Notes under the pieces: generated by a model
Databases searched by the model: none
Told to the model about the DNA's origin: nothing
Seen by the model: only the letters and a program-made list of their open reading frames with translations
Program-made: the position numbers and the translations under genes
Part shown: positions 1-8,019 of the stretch, one piece after another
Numbering within the stretch: position 1 is the first letter of the stretch
Layout: each line of letters begins with the position of its first letter
Origin: Waddliaceae bacterium
GTDB taxonomy: Bacteria > Chlamydiota > Chlamydiia > Chlamydiales > SLFE01
Direction of reading: 5' to 3'
NCBI GenBank assembly: GCA_007124415.1
Contig: SLFE01000240.1
Span: forward strand, 1-24,816
Length of the DNA: 24,816 nucleotides

Positions 1-54
1 AGAAGATTAATTGCCAGGCTGCTTACGGTGTTAAGGGAAAAGCAATCGGCTTAA
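1..54 (+). CDS. rpmC: Ribosomal protein L29, C-terminal fragment (5' end outside window)
   Basis: The first 17 codons read in frame to a TAA at 52-54 and give an Arg/Leu-rich tail containing IARLLTVLREKQSA. This is the typical final helix of bacterial L29, which binds 23S rRNA near the peptide exit tunnel. The position directly upstream of rpsQ is the standard S10/spc order (rpmC-rpsQ). Only the C-terminus is visible, so the call rests on this short motif plus gene order. Confidence 0.8.
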   Translation, partial: RRLIARLLTVLREKQSA

Positions 55-81
55 AAACGATAAATAACGGTTGAGGAGATA

Positions 82-324
82 ATGGAACAACCAGCAAGAA
101 ATCAAAGAAAATTAAAAGAAGGCGTTGTCGTTTCCAATAAAATGGATAGCACCGTACGTGTTGAAGTCGTTAGTACTATAAAACATCCTCGATACGGAAA
201 AACAATCAAACGTAAAACTGTTTGTTACGCGCACACCGATAAACCCCTTGAAAACGGTGACAGGGTCACCATTATGGAGACAAAGCCCATCTCTAAGCTA
301 AAGCGCTGGAGAGTGGTGGCTTAA
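82..324 (+). CDS. rpsQ: 30S ribosomal protein S17
   Basis: An 80-residue protein, close to the usual 80-90 residues of S17, a primary 16S rRNA-binding protein of the 30S body. The OB-fold pattern is recognisable: GVVVSNKMDSTVRVEV near the start, then KTIKRKTVCYAHT, and the closing ISKLKRWRVV. The start ATG is preceded by GAGGAG at 73-78. It lies 27 bp after rpmC and 34 bp before rplN, in the order expected for the S10/spc ribosomal operon. Nothing unusual is seen. Confidence 0.97.
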   Translation: MEQPARNQRKLKEGVVVSNKMDSTVRVEVVSTIKHPRYGKTIKRKTVCYAHTDKPLENGDRVTIMETKPISKLKRWRVVA

Positions 325-358
325 AGCTTATTAAGTTAGCAAATATTGGTAAGGAATT

Positions 359-727
359 ATGATTCAACAAGAAACAGAGCTAGAAGTAGCTGATAACACT
401 GGCGCGAAAAGAGTCAAATGTATTAAAGTATTAGGCGACTCGAAAAGAAGATATGCCGGCGTTGGCGATATCATCGTTTGTTCCGTGAAGGAGGCATCTC
501 CCGGTGGAAATATGACTAAAGGAAAGGTAGTCAGAGCCGTTATTGTAAGAACAAAAAAAACGATAACTCGCCCCGACGGATCCAAGATCACTTTTGACAC
601 AAACAGCTGCGTTTTGATCAACGACAAACAAGAGCCGGTAGGAACACGCATCTTCGGTCCGGTAGCCCGCGAACTCAGGGAAAGAAAGTTTTTAAAGATT
701 CTTTCCTTGGCTCCGGAGGTTATTTAA
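359..727 (+). CDS. rplN: 50S ribosomal protein L14
   Basis: A 122-residue protein, exactly the usual L14 length. It opens with MIQQETELEVADNTGAK and carries the conserved RNA-binding stretch around GDIIVCSVKEASPGG and the terminal RELRERKFLKILSLAPEVI. L14 sits at the 30S-50S interface (bridge B8) and is contacted by L19. AAGGA lies just upstream of the ATG. It is followed after 14 bp by rplX. Confidence 0.98.
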   Translation: MIQQETELEVADNTGAKRVKCIKVLGDSKRRYAGVGDIIVCSVKEASPGGNMTKGKVVRAVIVRTKKTITRPDGSKITFDTNSCVLINDKQEPVGTRIFGPVARELRERKFLKILSLAPEVI

Positions 728-741
728 CATAGAGGGATAAT

Positions 742-1107
742 ATGGCAAATAAAGCAACACGAAATAAGTCTAAGATCAGGAAAGGTGATAAAGTTGTTGT
801 CATCGCCGGAAATGACCGCGGCCAGACGGGAATAGTGCTTCACAGCATGGATAATGACCGAGTATTAGTGCAAGGCGTCAACATGCGAAAAAAACATGTG
901 AAGCCTACGCAGGAAAATCCGAAAGGAGACATTATCGATATTGAAAAGTCCATACACATTTCGAATGTTCAAGTTTGCGATGATGACGATAAGCCGGTTA
1001 AGCTAAAGGTCAAGCACGATAGCAACGGTGAGAAGACCTATTTTTATAAAAAAAACGATCAAGAGATCGTCTACCGTTCAGTGAAAAAACATGCATCCGC
1101 GAAGTAA
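742..1107 (+). CDS. rplX: 50S ribosomal protein L24
   Basis: A 121-residue L24 with the KOW motif at residues about 12-40 (KIRKGDKVVVIAGNDRGQTGIV), followed by VNMRKKHVKPTQENPKG. L24 is an early assembly protein of the 50S subunit, placed at the tunnel exit. It is somewhat longer than the roughly 104 residues common in other bacteria, with a charged C-terminal extension (about residues 90-121). Longer L24 proteins are usual in chlamydiae. AGAGGGATA precedes the ATG. Confidence 0.97.
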   Translation: MANKATRNKSKIRKGDKVVVIAGNDRGQTGIVLHSMDNDRVLVQGVNMRKKHVKPTQENPKGDIIDIEKSIHISNVQVCDDDDKPVKLKVKHDSNGEKTYFYKKNDQEIVYRSVKKHASAK

Positions 1108-1139
1108 ATATTCGCGATAAATTATAGGCCCTAAGGCCT
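1098..1139 (+). other. Two small hairpins in the rplX-rplE spacer
   Basis: Two short perfect stems lie side by side. CGCGAA (1098-1103) pairs with TTCGCG (1111-1116) across the rplX stop codon, and AGGCC (1126-1130) pairs with GGCCT (1135-1139) around a CTAA loop. Neither has a U-tract, so they are not classical terminators. They may be mRNA processing or pausing sites in an otherwise tightly packed operon, where this spacer is unusually long. The function is not evident. Confidence 0.35.
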
Positions 1140-1184
1140 CAAAATAGAACAAAATCCAGGTTTGCAAAGCCTTAGGTGATTGAT

Positions 1185-1742
1185 ATGTCAAGATTGAAAG
1201 AAAGATACAAGAATCAAGTAAAAACTGAGCTTCAGAAGAAGTTCGGCTATAAAAATGTCATGCAGGTTCCCCGGGTCCTTAAAATTGTGATCAATATGGG
1301 GATAGCGGAAATCGCTAAAGATAAAAACGCTCTGCAAGACACTTTAGAGGAGCTCGCGCTGATAGCAGGTCAAAGGCCTGTTACGACTCGCGCCAAGAAA
1401 TCGATTTCGAACTTCAAGCTGCGTCAAGGGATGCCGATTGGCGCCAAGGTCACGCTTCGCGGCCGTCGCATGTATGATTTCATGGACAGGTTTTTCAATA
1501 TCACTTGTCCCATCATCCGAGACTTTCGCGGCTTTGAGAAAGGAACTGACGGCAGTGGAAACTGCACCATCGGACTGGACGACCAGACGGTATTTTCCGA
1601 GCTCGATCTGGATAAAGTAAAACTGACAAAAGGGATGAACATCACTTTTGTGACTAACGCGGAAAGCGATGACGAGTGCATCGAACTGCTGCGACAATTA
1701 GGTATGCCCTATAAAAATATGGAAATAGTTTTAGCAAGTTAG
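1185..1742 (+). CDS. rplE: 50S ribosomal protein L5
   Basis: L5 binds 5S rRNA and contacts S13 in an intersubunit bridge. The start is placed at the ATG at 1185 rather than the in-frame GTG at 1176. AGGTGA (1174-1179) sits 5 nt before the ATG and would overlap the GTG, and L5 proteins normally begin MSRLKxxY. This gives 185 residues, close to the usual 180. Recognisable blocks include VPRVLKIVINMGI, RPVTTRAKKSISNFKLRQGMPIG, the DFRGF segment and the C-terminal ECIELLRQLGMPY. It is followed 10 bp later by rpsH, with no rpsN between them. Confidence 0.97.
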   Translation: MSRLKERYKNQVKTELQKKFGYKNVMQVPRVLKIVINMGIAEIAKDKNALQDTLEELALIAGQRPVTTRAKKSISNFKLRQGMPIGAKVTLRGRRMYDFMDRFFNITCPIIRDFRGFEKGTDGSGNCTIGLDDQTVFSELDLDKVKLTKGMNITFVTNAESDDECIELLRQLGMPYKNMEIVLAS

Positions 1743-1752
1743 GAGAATATTT

Positions 1753-2151
1753 ATGACTGTATCCGATCCGGTTGCCGATTTTTTAACAAGGATACGCAAT
1801 GCGATTAAAGCCGAGCATCGTTTCGTCGACATTCCTTGGAGCAAGCTGAAGCAAAATATAGCCGATGTCCTCAAGCAAAAAGGCTTTTTGGAAAATTATA
1901 TTGTGAAACACGAGAAAAAAGGCGGCGTAATGAGGGTCTTTTTGCGATATAAAAAAGATCGACAGCCTGTAATCCAAGGATTAAAAAGATTGTCAAAACC
2001 CGGGCTGCGCCGCTACTCAGGCAGTCAAGATATACCTAAATTCTACGGTGGTCTCGGATTGTCGATACTGTCCACTTCCCAAGGAGTTATGGCTGGATCT
2101 GATGCCGCAGAAAAAAATATAGGCGGCGAACTGTTGTGTTTGGTTTGGTAG
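1753..2151 (+). CDS. rpsH: 30S ribosomal protein S8
   Basis: A 132-residue S8, the usual size (about 130), a primary binder of 16S rRNA helix 21. It starts with the family-typical DPVADFLTRIRNA. The C-terminal domain shows LKRLSKPGLRRY, then GGLGLSILSTSQGVMAGSDAA and GGELLCLVW, which forms the rRNA-binding surface. AGGAG lies 7 bases before the ATG. In many bacteria rpsN (S14) precedes this gene; here it does not. Confidence 0.98.
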   Translation: MTVSDPVADFLTRIRNAIKAEHRFVDIPWSKLKQNIADVLKQKGFLENYIVKHEKKGGVMRVFLRYKKDRQPVIQGLKRLSKPGLRRYSGSQDIPKFYGGLGLSILSTSQGVMAGSDAAEKNIGGELLCLVW

Positions 2152-2169
2152 CGATAAGGAGTCAATGTC

Positions 2170-2712
2170 ATGTCACGTTTAGGTAGAATCCCCGTTCCAC
2201 TCCCAAAAGGAGTCGAAGTGAAGCAAGAAGGCATTATCTTAACGGTCAAAGGTCCCAAAGGATCACTTGATCTAAAGGTTATGCCCATCATCGGGGTTAA
2301 TGTTGAAGAAGATAAAATTGTCGTTTCTTTGAAGAAAGACAAAGCCGACCACAATAAGTGGCTGGGGCTGTACCGTTCGCTGATCGCGAATATGGTTATC
2401 GGAACGACAGAAAAATTTCAGAAAAATCTCGCAATGGTCGGAGTGGGTTATAGAGCCAACGTACAAGGCAATAGACTCAACCTTCAAGTGGGATACTCGC
2501 ATCCGACAGGCGTCGATATCCCGGACGGGATCGATGTCGAAGTGGAAAAAAATACCAAGATAAAAATATCGGGTATAGACAAGCAGAAAGTAGGTCAATT
2601 TGCCGCGGATGTCCGCAGCGTCAGACCACCTGAGCCCTTCCAGGGGAAAGGTATTCGTTATGAAGACGAACGAGTCAGGCGCAAAGCCGGAAAATCCGCG
2701 AAAAAGGGGTAA
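2170..2712 (+). CDS. rplF: 50S ribosomal protein L6
   Basis: A 180-residue L6 with its two duplicated domains. It begins MSRLGRIPVPLPKGVEV and ends with the family signature GQFAADVRSVRPPEPFQGKG followed by IRYEDERVRRKAGKS. L6 lies near the GTPase-associated centre of the large subunit, next to the sarcin-ricin loop. AAGGAG precedes the start by about 10 nt. A second possible ATG six bases upstream (2164) is out of frame. rplR follows 6 bp downstream. Confidence 0.98.
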   Translation: MSRLGRIPVPLPKGVEVKQEGIILTVKGPKGSLDLKVMPIIGVNVEEDKIVVSLKKDKADHNKWLGLYRSLIANMVIGTTEKFQKNLAMVGVGYRANVQGNRLNLQVGYSHPTGVDIPDGIDVEVEKNTKIKISGIDKQKVGQFAADVRSVRPPEPFQGKGIRYEDERVRRKAGKSAKKG

Positions 2713-2718
2713 GCGTTT

Positions 2719-3090
2719 ATGAATAACGAAATAAAAAAAAGTCTCAAAAGAAGACAGAAACGCAGCATGCGCGTTCGAAGAAAACTTAAAGGCAGCTCTA
2801 ATAAGCCCCGCCTCTGCGTCATCAAATCAAATAAGCATATCTATGCTCAATTGATCGACGACGTCAACGGCAAGACAATCGGTGCTGCCTCAACTGTGTC
2901 CAAGGCGATGAGGGGCTCGGAAACTTCAAAGAAAAACAAAGAGACTGCAAAAAAGCTTGGCGAGCAGATTGCCGCTATCGCTAAAGATAATAACATAAAT
3001 GAGATTGTATTTGATCGCGGGCCATTCAAATATCATGGTATTTTGGCTGAATTAGCAAACGCAGTTCGTGAAAAAGGCTTGGCATTTTAA
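2719..3090 (+). CDS. rplR: 50S ribosomal protein L18
   Basis: A 123-residue L18, which with L5 and L25 packages 5S rRNA into the central protuberance. It has the basic N-terminus (RRQKRSMRVRRKLKG), the KPRLCVIKSNKHIYAQLIDD strand block, and the C-terminal FDRGPFKYHGILAELANAVREKGL signature. The preceding spacer (GGGGTAAGCGTTT) supplies the ribosome-binding bases, overlapping the end of rplF. The gene is in normal order between rplF and rpsE. Confidence 0.98.
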   Translation: MNNEIKKSLKRRQKRSMRVRRKLKGSSNKPRLCVIKSNKHIYAQLIDDVNGKTIGAASTVSKAMRGSETSKKNKETAKKLGEQIAAIAKDNNINEIVFDRGPFKYHGILAELANAVREKGLAF

Positions 3091-3105
3091 GGTAGGTTAA
3101 AAAAC

Positions 3106-3576
3106 ATGGCTAGACAATCGGATAAAGATTTACAAGAAAAAGTATTGTTCATCAATCGTTGCTCCAAAGTAGTGAAAGGCGGTAGAAAATTTAGTTTTTC
3201 CGCTTTGATCCTTGTCGGAGACGGTGAAGGTAAAGTTGGATATGGTTTTGCAAAAGCTAATGAACTTACCGACGCAATACGCAAAGGTGGAGAAACCGCT
3301 CGAAAGAACATCCATGATGTCGTCATGGAAGGCACAACGATACCTCATGAGATTAAAGTCAAGTGGGATGGAGTCGAGGTTCTTTTGAAGCCGACCCCGG
3401 AAGGATCCGGAGTGGTTGCGGGATCACTGGTACGCGCCGTTTTGGAAATGGCGGGAATAAAAGATGTTATGGCTAAGAACTTAGGCGGTAACAATCCAAT
3501 TAATCAGGTTAAGGCGACATTCAAAGCCTTACTTTCCTTGCGCCCTCGCGAGTATATCAAGGAGTTGAGACAGTAA
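3106..3576 (+). CDS. rpsE: 30S ribosomal protein S5
   Basis: A 156-residue S5, part of the mRNA entry and decoding-fidelity region of the 30S subunit. The dsRBD-like N-terminal domain is visible (VLFINRCSKVVKGGRKFSFSA, then VGDGEGKVGYGFAKANE). It is followed by the C-terminal domain with TPEGSGVVAGSLVRAVLEMAG and the NNPINQVKATFKAL helix. It is slightly shorter than E. coli S5. AAGGTAGG precedes the start. rpmD (L30), which follows rpsE in many bacteria, is absent; rplO begins 2 bp after the stop. Confidence 0.98.
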   Translation: MARQSDKDLQEKVLFINRCSKVVKGGRKFSFSALILVGDGEGKVGYGFAKANELTDAIRKGGETARKNIHDVVMEGTTIPHEIKVKWDGVEVLLKPTPEGSGVVAGSLVRAVLEMAGIKDVMAKNLGGNNPINQVKATFKALLSLRPREYIKELRQ

Positions 3577-3578
3577 TT

Positions 3579-4031
3579 ATGAGCAATTTATCAACATTAC
3601 AAAATTCACATCGCCCCAAAAAAAAGCGTAAGAATGTAGGCAGGGGCAACGGTTGCGGTTTCGGGAAAACATGCGGAAGAGGCTATAAAGGAGCCGGATC
3701 GCGATCGGGCTATAAAAGGCGATTGGGTTATGAAGGCGGGCAGTTCAGGCTGTTTATGAAATTGCCGCACCGCGGGTTCAGCAACGCTCAATTCAGGACA
3801 ACATACGAAATCGTCAACCTCTATGAAATTGAAAATGCCTTTTCAGACGGCGATGTTGTCAATCTGGAAACCTTAAAAGCGAAGGGGCTTCTAAGCTCTA
3901 GATGCCGGTTGGCAAAGGTGCTCAGCGAAGGCGAATTGACCAAAAAAGTGAAGATTGAAGTGCAGGCGATCTCAGCGGGAGCGCGTGAAAAATTGCAAAA
4001 AGCAAATATTTCATTTACACTTGAATCCTAA
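3579..4031 (+). CDS. rplO: 50S ribosomal protein L15
   Basis: A 150-residue L15, a late 50S assembly protein. The glycine-rich, basic N-terminal extension is clear (KKKRKNVGRGNGCGFGKTCG, then GYKGAGSRSG and GYEGGQFRLFMKLPHRGF). The C-terminal globular domain has VNLETLKAKGLL. The start lies only 2 bp after rpsE. The AAGGAG at 3559-3564 is 14 nt upstream, so translation is probably coupled to rpsE. A 57-bp gap leads to secY. Confidence 0.97.
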   Translation: MSNLSTLQNSHRPKKKRKNVGRGNGCGFGKTCGRGYKGAGSRSGYKRRLGYEGGQFRLFMKLPHRGFSNAQFRTTYEIVNLYEIENAFSDGDVVNLETLKAKGLLSSRCRLAKVLSEGELTKKVKIEVQAISAGAREKLQKANISFTLES

Positions 4032-4088
4032 CTCAGCTAATGTGTAGAACCTAAACATTTAAACTTCGAGACTGTCAAAGCAGGTATT

Positions 4089-5459
4089 ATGATAGGTGAG
4101 ATAAAACGAGTCTTGCAACTCCCTGAATTAAGATCCAAGATCATGTTCACTTTGTTGATGCTTGTTGTCTGCCGAATCGGCGTTTACATACCGGTTCCGG
4201 GCATCAACGGCGAAGTGGCTCTGGCTTACTTCCAAAGTACAATGGGCGGAGCGCAGAGCCTGTTTCAAATGGTCAACATCTTTTCGGGTGGTGCATTTGC
4301 TAAAATGACAGTCTTTGCCCTGACTGTACTTCCCTATATTTCCGCATCGATTATGCTGCAGCTCTTTGTGGCCTTGCTGCCCGGCCTGCAAAGGGAAATG
4401 CAGGAAAATCCTGAGCTTGGAAAAAGGAAAATAAATAAGTATACACGCTATCTGACTGTCTTTCTGGCGCTTATGCAATCCTCTATCTATGCGCGCTTTG
4501 CGATCCAGATGAACGCCAGCACCCCGGGAATTGTCGAGCCGGAACTTCTCGCAATGACTCTTTTCGGAGTCCCTTGGGTTTTTTACATGGTCGTTTCGGC
4601 TACGATGACTACCGGTGTGCTCCTCCTCATGTGGATAGGCGAGCAAATCACCGAAAAGGGAATCGGAAATGGAATCAGCCTCGTAATCGCCCTAGGCATA
4701 TTATCGCAACTTCCGAGCGCCATGGGGCTGATCATTCAGCAGTTGAACCTGACTTCTCAGGAACCGGGGCAGATGTCGCTTGCCACAGTCGCCCTGTTGA
4801 TGGGAGTATTTGTTCTTGTCATCGTGGCAACTATTCAAGTTATACAAGGGCACCGAAGAATACCCATTCAACACGCAAGACGCATCGTGGGCAGAAAAGA
4901 AATCCAGGGAGGAGCTTCCTACTTGCCGCTTAAAGTGAACTACGCTGGAGTCATTCCGGTTATTTTTGCTTCGTCTGTTCTGATGTTTCCAGCGACGATC
5001 ATGCAGTTTTTAGGCCCGGAAACCTGGCTTGGACAGTTAGCGAGTTATATAAGCCTCGGTACAATGTCGTATCTTGTGATTTTCTGTTCCTTGATCATAT
5101 TTTTTACTTACTTCTGGACTGCGACTCAGTTTAAGCCGGATCAAATTGCCTCTGATATGAAGAAGAACGGAGCTTTTATACCGGGCATCAGACAAGGACG
5201 GCCTACACAGGAGTATTTAGAGGCAACCATGAATCGAATCACTTTGGTTGGCGCAGTGTTCCTCGCTTTGATTGCCGTTTTGCCAAACATTATTGGAAGC
5301 CTTCTCAATATACCACAGACAATAAGCTATTTTTTTGGCGGTACTGCCCTTCTGATCCTTGTCGGCGTGGTTCTCGATACCATGAAGCAAGTAGAGTCCC
5401 ATCTTCTTATGAAACGCTACGATGGTTTTATGAAGAAGGGACGAGTGAGAGGAAGATAA
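4089..5459 (+). CDS. secY: Preprotein translocase subunit SecY
   Basis: A 456-residue polytopic inner-membrane protein with about ten hydrophobic segments. SecY is the channel of the Sec translocon that exports signal-peptide proteins, including the outer-membrane proteins at the right end of this window. The start region shows the family blocks FTLLMLVVCRIGVYIPVPGI and FSGGAFAKMTVFALTVLPYI with the SIMLQL helix. The cytoplasmic loops contain GHRRIPIQHARRIVGRK and FIPGIRQGRPTQEYL, where SecA and ribosome contacts lie. It ends in a typical basic tail. The position downstream of rplO is canonical. Confidence 0.98.
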   Translation: MIGEIKRVLQLPELRSKIMFTLLMLVVCRIGVYIPVPGINGEVALAYFQSTMGGAQSLFQMVNIFSGGAFAKMTVFALTVLPYISASIMLQLFVALLPGLQREMQENPELGKRKINKYTRYLTVFLALMQSSIYARFAIQMNASTPGIVEPELLAMTLFGVPWVFYMVVSATMTTGVLLLMWIGEQITEKGIGNGISLVIALGILSQLPSAMGLIIQQLNLTSQEPGQMSLATVALLMGVFVLVIVATIQVIQGHRRIPIQHARRIVGRKEIQGGASYLPLKVNYAGVIPVIFASSVLMFPATIMQFLGPETWLGQLASYISLGTMSYLVIFCSLIIFFTYFWTATQFKPDQIASDMKKNGAFIPGIRQGRPTQEYLEATMNRITLVGAVFLALIAVLPNIIGSLLNIPQTISYFFGGTALLILVGVVLDTMKQVESHLLMKRYDGFMKKGRVRGR

Positions 5460-5470
5460 GCAAGTTTAAG

Positions 5471-5500
5471 CTGGCAGAATATTAGAATTTTTGGTATGAT
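5471..5500 (+). promoter_or_regulatory. Possible promoter for the rpsM-rpsK-rpoA-rplQ operon
   Basis: In the 72-bp secY-rpsM spacer, CTGGCA (5471-5476) is followed 18 bp later by TATGAT (5495-5500), a near-consensus -10. The -10 overlaps a perfect 6-bp hairpin, GTATGA (5494-5499) with TCATAC (5503-5508). The hairpin could equally be a weak attenuator or processing site for transcripts coming from secY. The -35 is poor, so this is tentative. Confidence 0.35.
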
Positions 5501-5531
5501 TTTCATACAAATAAAGAATAAGGAGACTTAA

Positions 5532-5900
5532 ATGCCTAGAATTATAGGTATCGATATTCCAGATAAAAAAAGATTAGAGATAAGCCTGACCTATATTTAC
5601 GGGGTAGGACGCCATTTAGCGATGGAGATCATCAATAAACTGCAGCTCGACCCGGGTAAGAAGGCCAGAGAGCTGACTCAAGACGAAGTGGCACGGATCA
5701 ATGCGCTTCTGCAGTCAGATTACATGGTAGAAGGCGATCTGCGAAGGCAGCGCCAAAACAACATTAAAAGACTGATTAACATTCATTCCTATCGCGGCTT
5801 AAGACATCGACTTGGACTTACAGTCCGAGGACAAAGAACTCAAACGAATGCCCGCACCCGCAAAGGAAGAAAGAAAACAGTAGCTAATAAGAAGAAATAG
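5532..5900 (+). CDS. rpsM: 30S ribosomal protein S13
   Basis: A 122-residue S13, the usual length. It belongs to the 30S head and contacts L5 and the P-site tRNA. The N-terminus shows MPRIIGIDIPDKKRLEISLT with YIYGVG, and the C-terminus has the signature SYRGLRHRLGLTVRGQRT followed by a basic tRNA-contacting tail. AAGGAG lies 8 nt before the ATG. In many bacteria infA and rpmJ precede it; both are missing here. Confidence 0.98.
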   Translation: MPRIIGIDIPDKKRLEISLTYIYGVGRHLAMEIINKLQLDPGKKARELTQDEVARINALLQSDYMVEGDLRRQRQNNIKRLINIHSYRGLRHRLGLTVRGQRTQTNARTRKGRKKTVANKKK

Positions 5901-5911
5901 GGAGTAAAAGT

Positions 5912-6316
5912 TTGACTGCTAAATCATCGCCAGGAAAAAAAGGCACCAAGAAAAGGAAAAGAGCTTTGCATGTCCCCGACGGAGTCGTGCATATCAAAGC
6001 TACCTTCAATAATACAATTGTCACGATTACCGATAAGGCCGGACGTGTCGTCTCTTGGGCCTCTGCGGGCAAGGCCGGATTCAAGCATTCCAAAAAATCT
6101 TCGGCCTATGCGGCAAACGTCGCTGCTCAAAACGCAGCGCGCGATGCCATGTCCAACGGAATGAGAGAGGCTGAAGTGAAATTATTGGGCCCCGGAGCCG
6201 GAAGGGAATCAGCTGTACGAGGTATTCAGAGCGCAGGGATCGCGATCAATCAGATTATCGATGTAACACCGGTGCCGCATAATGGATGCAGACCCAAAAA
6301 GCGCCGCAGAGTTTAA
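5912..6316 (+). CDS. rpsK: 30S ribosomal protein S11 (TTG start)
   Basis: A 134-residue S11, a platform protein near the E-site. Signature stretches are VHIKATFNNTIVTITDKAG, FKHSKKSSAYAANVAAQNAA and the C-terminal VTPVPHNGCRPKKRRRV. The best start is TTG at 5912. GGAG at 5901-5904 is properly spaced, no in-frame ATG lies upstream of the conserved region, and the length then matches the family. rpsD (S4), which usually follows, is absent, and rpoA comes next. Confidence 0.96.
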   Translation: MTAKSSPGKKGTKKRKRALHVPDGVVHIKATFNNTIVTITDKAGRVVSWASAGKAGFKHSKKSSAYAANVAAQNAARDAMSNGMREAEVKLLGPGAGRESAVRGIQSAGIAINQIIDVTPVPHNGCRPKKRRRV

Positions 6317-6367
6317 ATTATTAACAAAATATTTTTTTTGTTTTCAAATTAGTTTTAGGAGAAGCAA

Positions 6368-7489
6368 ATGGCAGTAACTTATGGCAAGTTTGAAATGCCA
6401 ACCAAAATCGTAGTCAATGAAGATAAGTCCAGGCCGAACTTTGTGCAGTTTGTACTGGAACCGTTTGAACGGGGTTTTGGGCATACATTGGGCAATTCAA
6501 TGCGTCGTATTCTTTTGACCGCTCTTGAAGCCCCGGCCATCGTATCTGTAAGGATCGAAGGCGTGCCGCATGAATACATGGCGGTAGAGGGAATCATTGA
6601 GGATATGACCAATATCGTTTTGAATCTGAAAGGCGCGCTTCTAAGGAAGCTGCCGACAGATACCAACGATTCAGCACGCGACATACGCGCTATCACCTCC
6701 GTCCTGGAAGTGACGCAAGATGATTTAGACGCAAACGGCGGTTATTATGAGGTCAAGCTCGGGGATATCGTTAAACCCGGAAATTTTGAGGTTGTCAACC
6801 CCGATCACAAGCTGTTCACTGCGACAATTCCCATGAAAAAGCAAGTCGATCTCAAAGTTAAAATGGGCAGAGGCTATGTTCCCACCGAAAGGCTTAATAT
6901 TCCTGAAAAAAATCAGGATGAAATTCTTATCGACGCTTCATATTCTCCGGTAGTTCTTGTGAATTACTCGATATTGAATACACGTGTCGGCGAAGCGACG
7001 AACTTTGACAAGCTCGTCCTCGAGGTTGAGACTGACGGCAGGATTACACCGGCTGAGGCCGTTACATTCGCCTCGCAGATCGGATTGAAACATTTTGACG
7101 TATTCAACCAGGTTAAGACTCACGCTATTGTCTTTGAAGACAGGGAAAAGAGCTCATCGTCCGAAGATGACGAGCTGCTAGATAAGCTGGCGCTTAAGAT
7201 CGATGAAATTGAGCTGTCCGTCAGATCTACGAACTGCCTTAGCGGTGCTGATATTGAAACCATTGCCGAGCTTATTTTAATCCCCGAGCGGAAAATGCTC
7301 GAGTTTAAAAATTTCGGAAAAAAATCTCTTAATGAAATTAAGGCCAAGCTCGATGAGATGGGTTTATCCCTGGGCACAGACTTGTCCAAGTATGGAATAA
7401 CACTGGATAATGTTAAGGAAAAAATGCGTGAATACCATGAGCTTCATCGAGATAAGGGCGAAGTATTCACAGACGAGGAATTATCATGA
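6368..7489 (+). CDS. rpoA: DNA-directed RNA polymerase subunit alpha
   Basis: A 373-residue alpha subunit. The N-terminal domain, which dimerises and nucleates polymerase assembly, shows FVLEPFERGFGHTLGNSMRR followed by RILLTALEAPAI. An acidic serine-rich linker is at about residues 257-266. The C-terminal domain, which contacts UP-element DNA and activators, carries ELSVRSTNCLSGADI and NFGKKSLNEIKAKL. The VRS.NCL motif keeps the Arg and Asn used for DNA contact in E. coli alpha. TAGGAG precedes the start, and the stop overlaps rplQ by 4 bases. Confidence 0.98.
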   Translation: MAVTYGKFEMPTKIVVNEDKSRPNFVQFVLEPFERGFGHTLGNSMRRILLTALEAPAIVSVRIEGVPHEYMAVEGIIEDMTNIVLNLKGALLRKLPTDTNDSARDIRAITSVLEVTQDDLDANGGYYEVKLGDIVKPGNFEVVNPDHKLFTATIPMKKQVDLKVKMGRGYVPTERLNIPEKNQDEILIDASYSPVVLVNYSILNTRVGEATNFDKLVLEVETDGRITPAEAVTFASQIGLKHFDVFNQVKTHAIVFEDREKSSSSEDDELLDKLALKIDEIELSVRSTNCLSGADIETIAELILIPERKMLEFKNFGKKSLNEIKAKLDEMGLSLGTDLSKYGITLDNVKEKMREYHELHRDKGEVFTDEELS

Positions 7490-7914
7490 GACATAAAAAG
7501 AAGACAGCAAAACTCGGGAGAAATACTTCCCACCGGCGTTGTATGATGGCGAACATGCTTAAATCGCTCATTTTCAACGGACGCATTACAACAACACTGG
7601 CGAAAGCTAAAATTCTCCGTTCTTATGCAGACCGCATGATAACTTTGGCCAAGAAAAATACATTGGCCAGCCGCAGGCATGCTGTCGCAAAGTTGATGAT
7701 TCGATACAATCAATTGTCTCCGAAAGAAGCCCGCCGCGCGAAGTCGGGTGATACTAGTTCGTATAATGTTGATCGTCAAGTGATTGACATCCTTTTTAAT
7801 GAGCTAGGAGCCCGTTTTACCGAGCGACCCGGCGGGTACACTCGTATCATCAAGTCGGGCAATCGAGCTGGAGATAACGCGCAAACGTGTGTCATTGAAT
7901 ATCTTGAGTCGTAA
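7486..7914 (+). CDS. rplQ: 50S ribosomal protein L17
   Basis: A 142-residue L17, a 50S protein at the tunnel-exit face. It opens with MRHKKKTAKLGRNTSHRR, the diagnostic L17 N-terminus, and contains MLKSLIFNGRITTTLAKAK; the C-terminus has FTERPGGYTRIIK. Its ATG overlaps the rpoA stop (ATGA at 7486-7489), indicating translational coupling. It closes the alpha operon. Confidence 0.98.
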   Translation: MRHKKKTAKLGRNTSHRRCMMANMLKSLIFNGRITTTLAKAKILRSYADRMITLAKKNTLASRRHAVAKLMIRYNQLSPKEARRAKSGDTSSYNVDRQVIDILFNELGARFTERPGGYTRIIKSGNRAGDNAQTCVIEYLES

Positions 7915-7930
7915 ACATATCTCCGAGTGT

Positions 7931-7964
7931 TAAAGTTAGAGATTCTGTTTAATTTCTAACTTTA
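7931..7964 (+). terminator. AT-rich 14-bp hairpin between rplQ and gapA
   Basis: TAAAGTTAGAGATT (7931-7944) pairs with AATTTCTAACTTTA (7951-7964) around a 6-nt loop, with one G-U pair. It lies 16 bp after the rplQ stop and about 55 bp before the gapA start. It is AT-rich and has no U-tract, so it would be a weak intrinsic terminator. It could instead be an mRNA stabilising or processing element, or an operator for gapA. Confidence 0.5.
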
Positions 7965-8019
7965 CAACTCAACAAAACTCAAGTATGATGTGATCAAAAC
8001 GGAAAGCGAGGAGTGCTCA

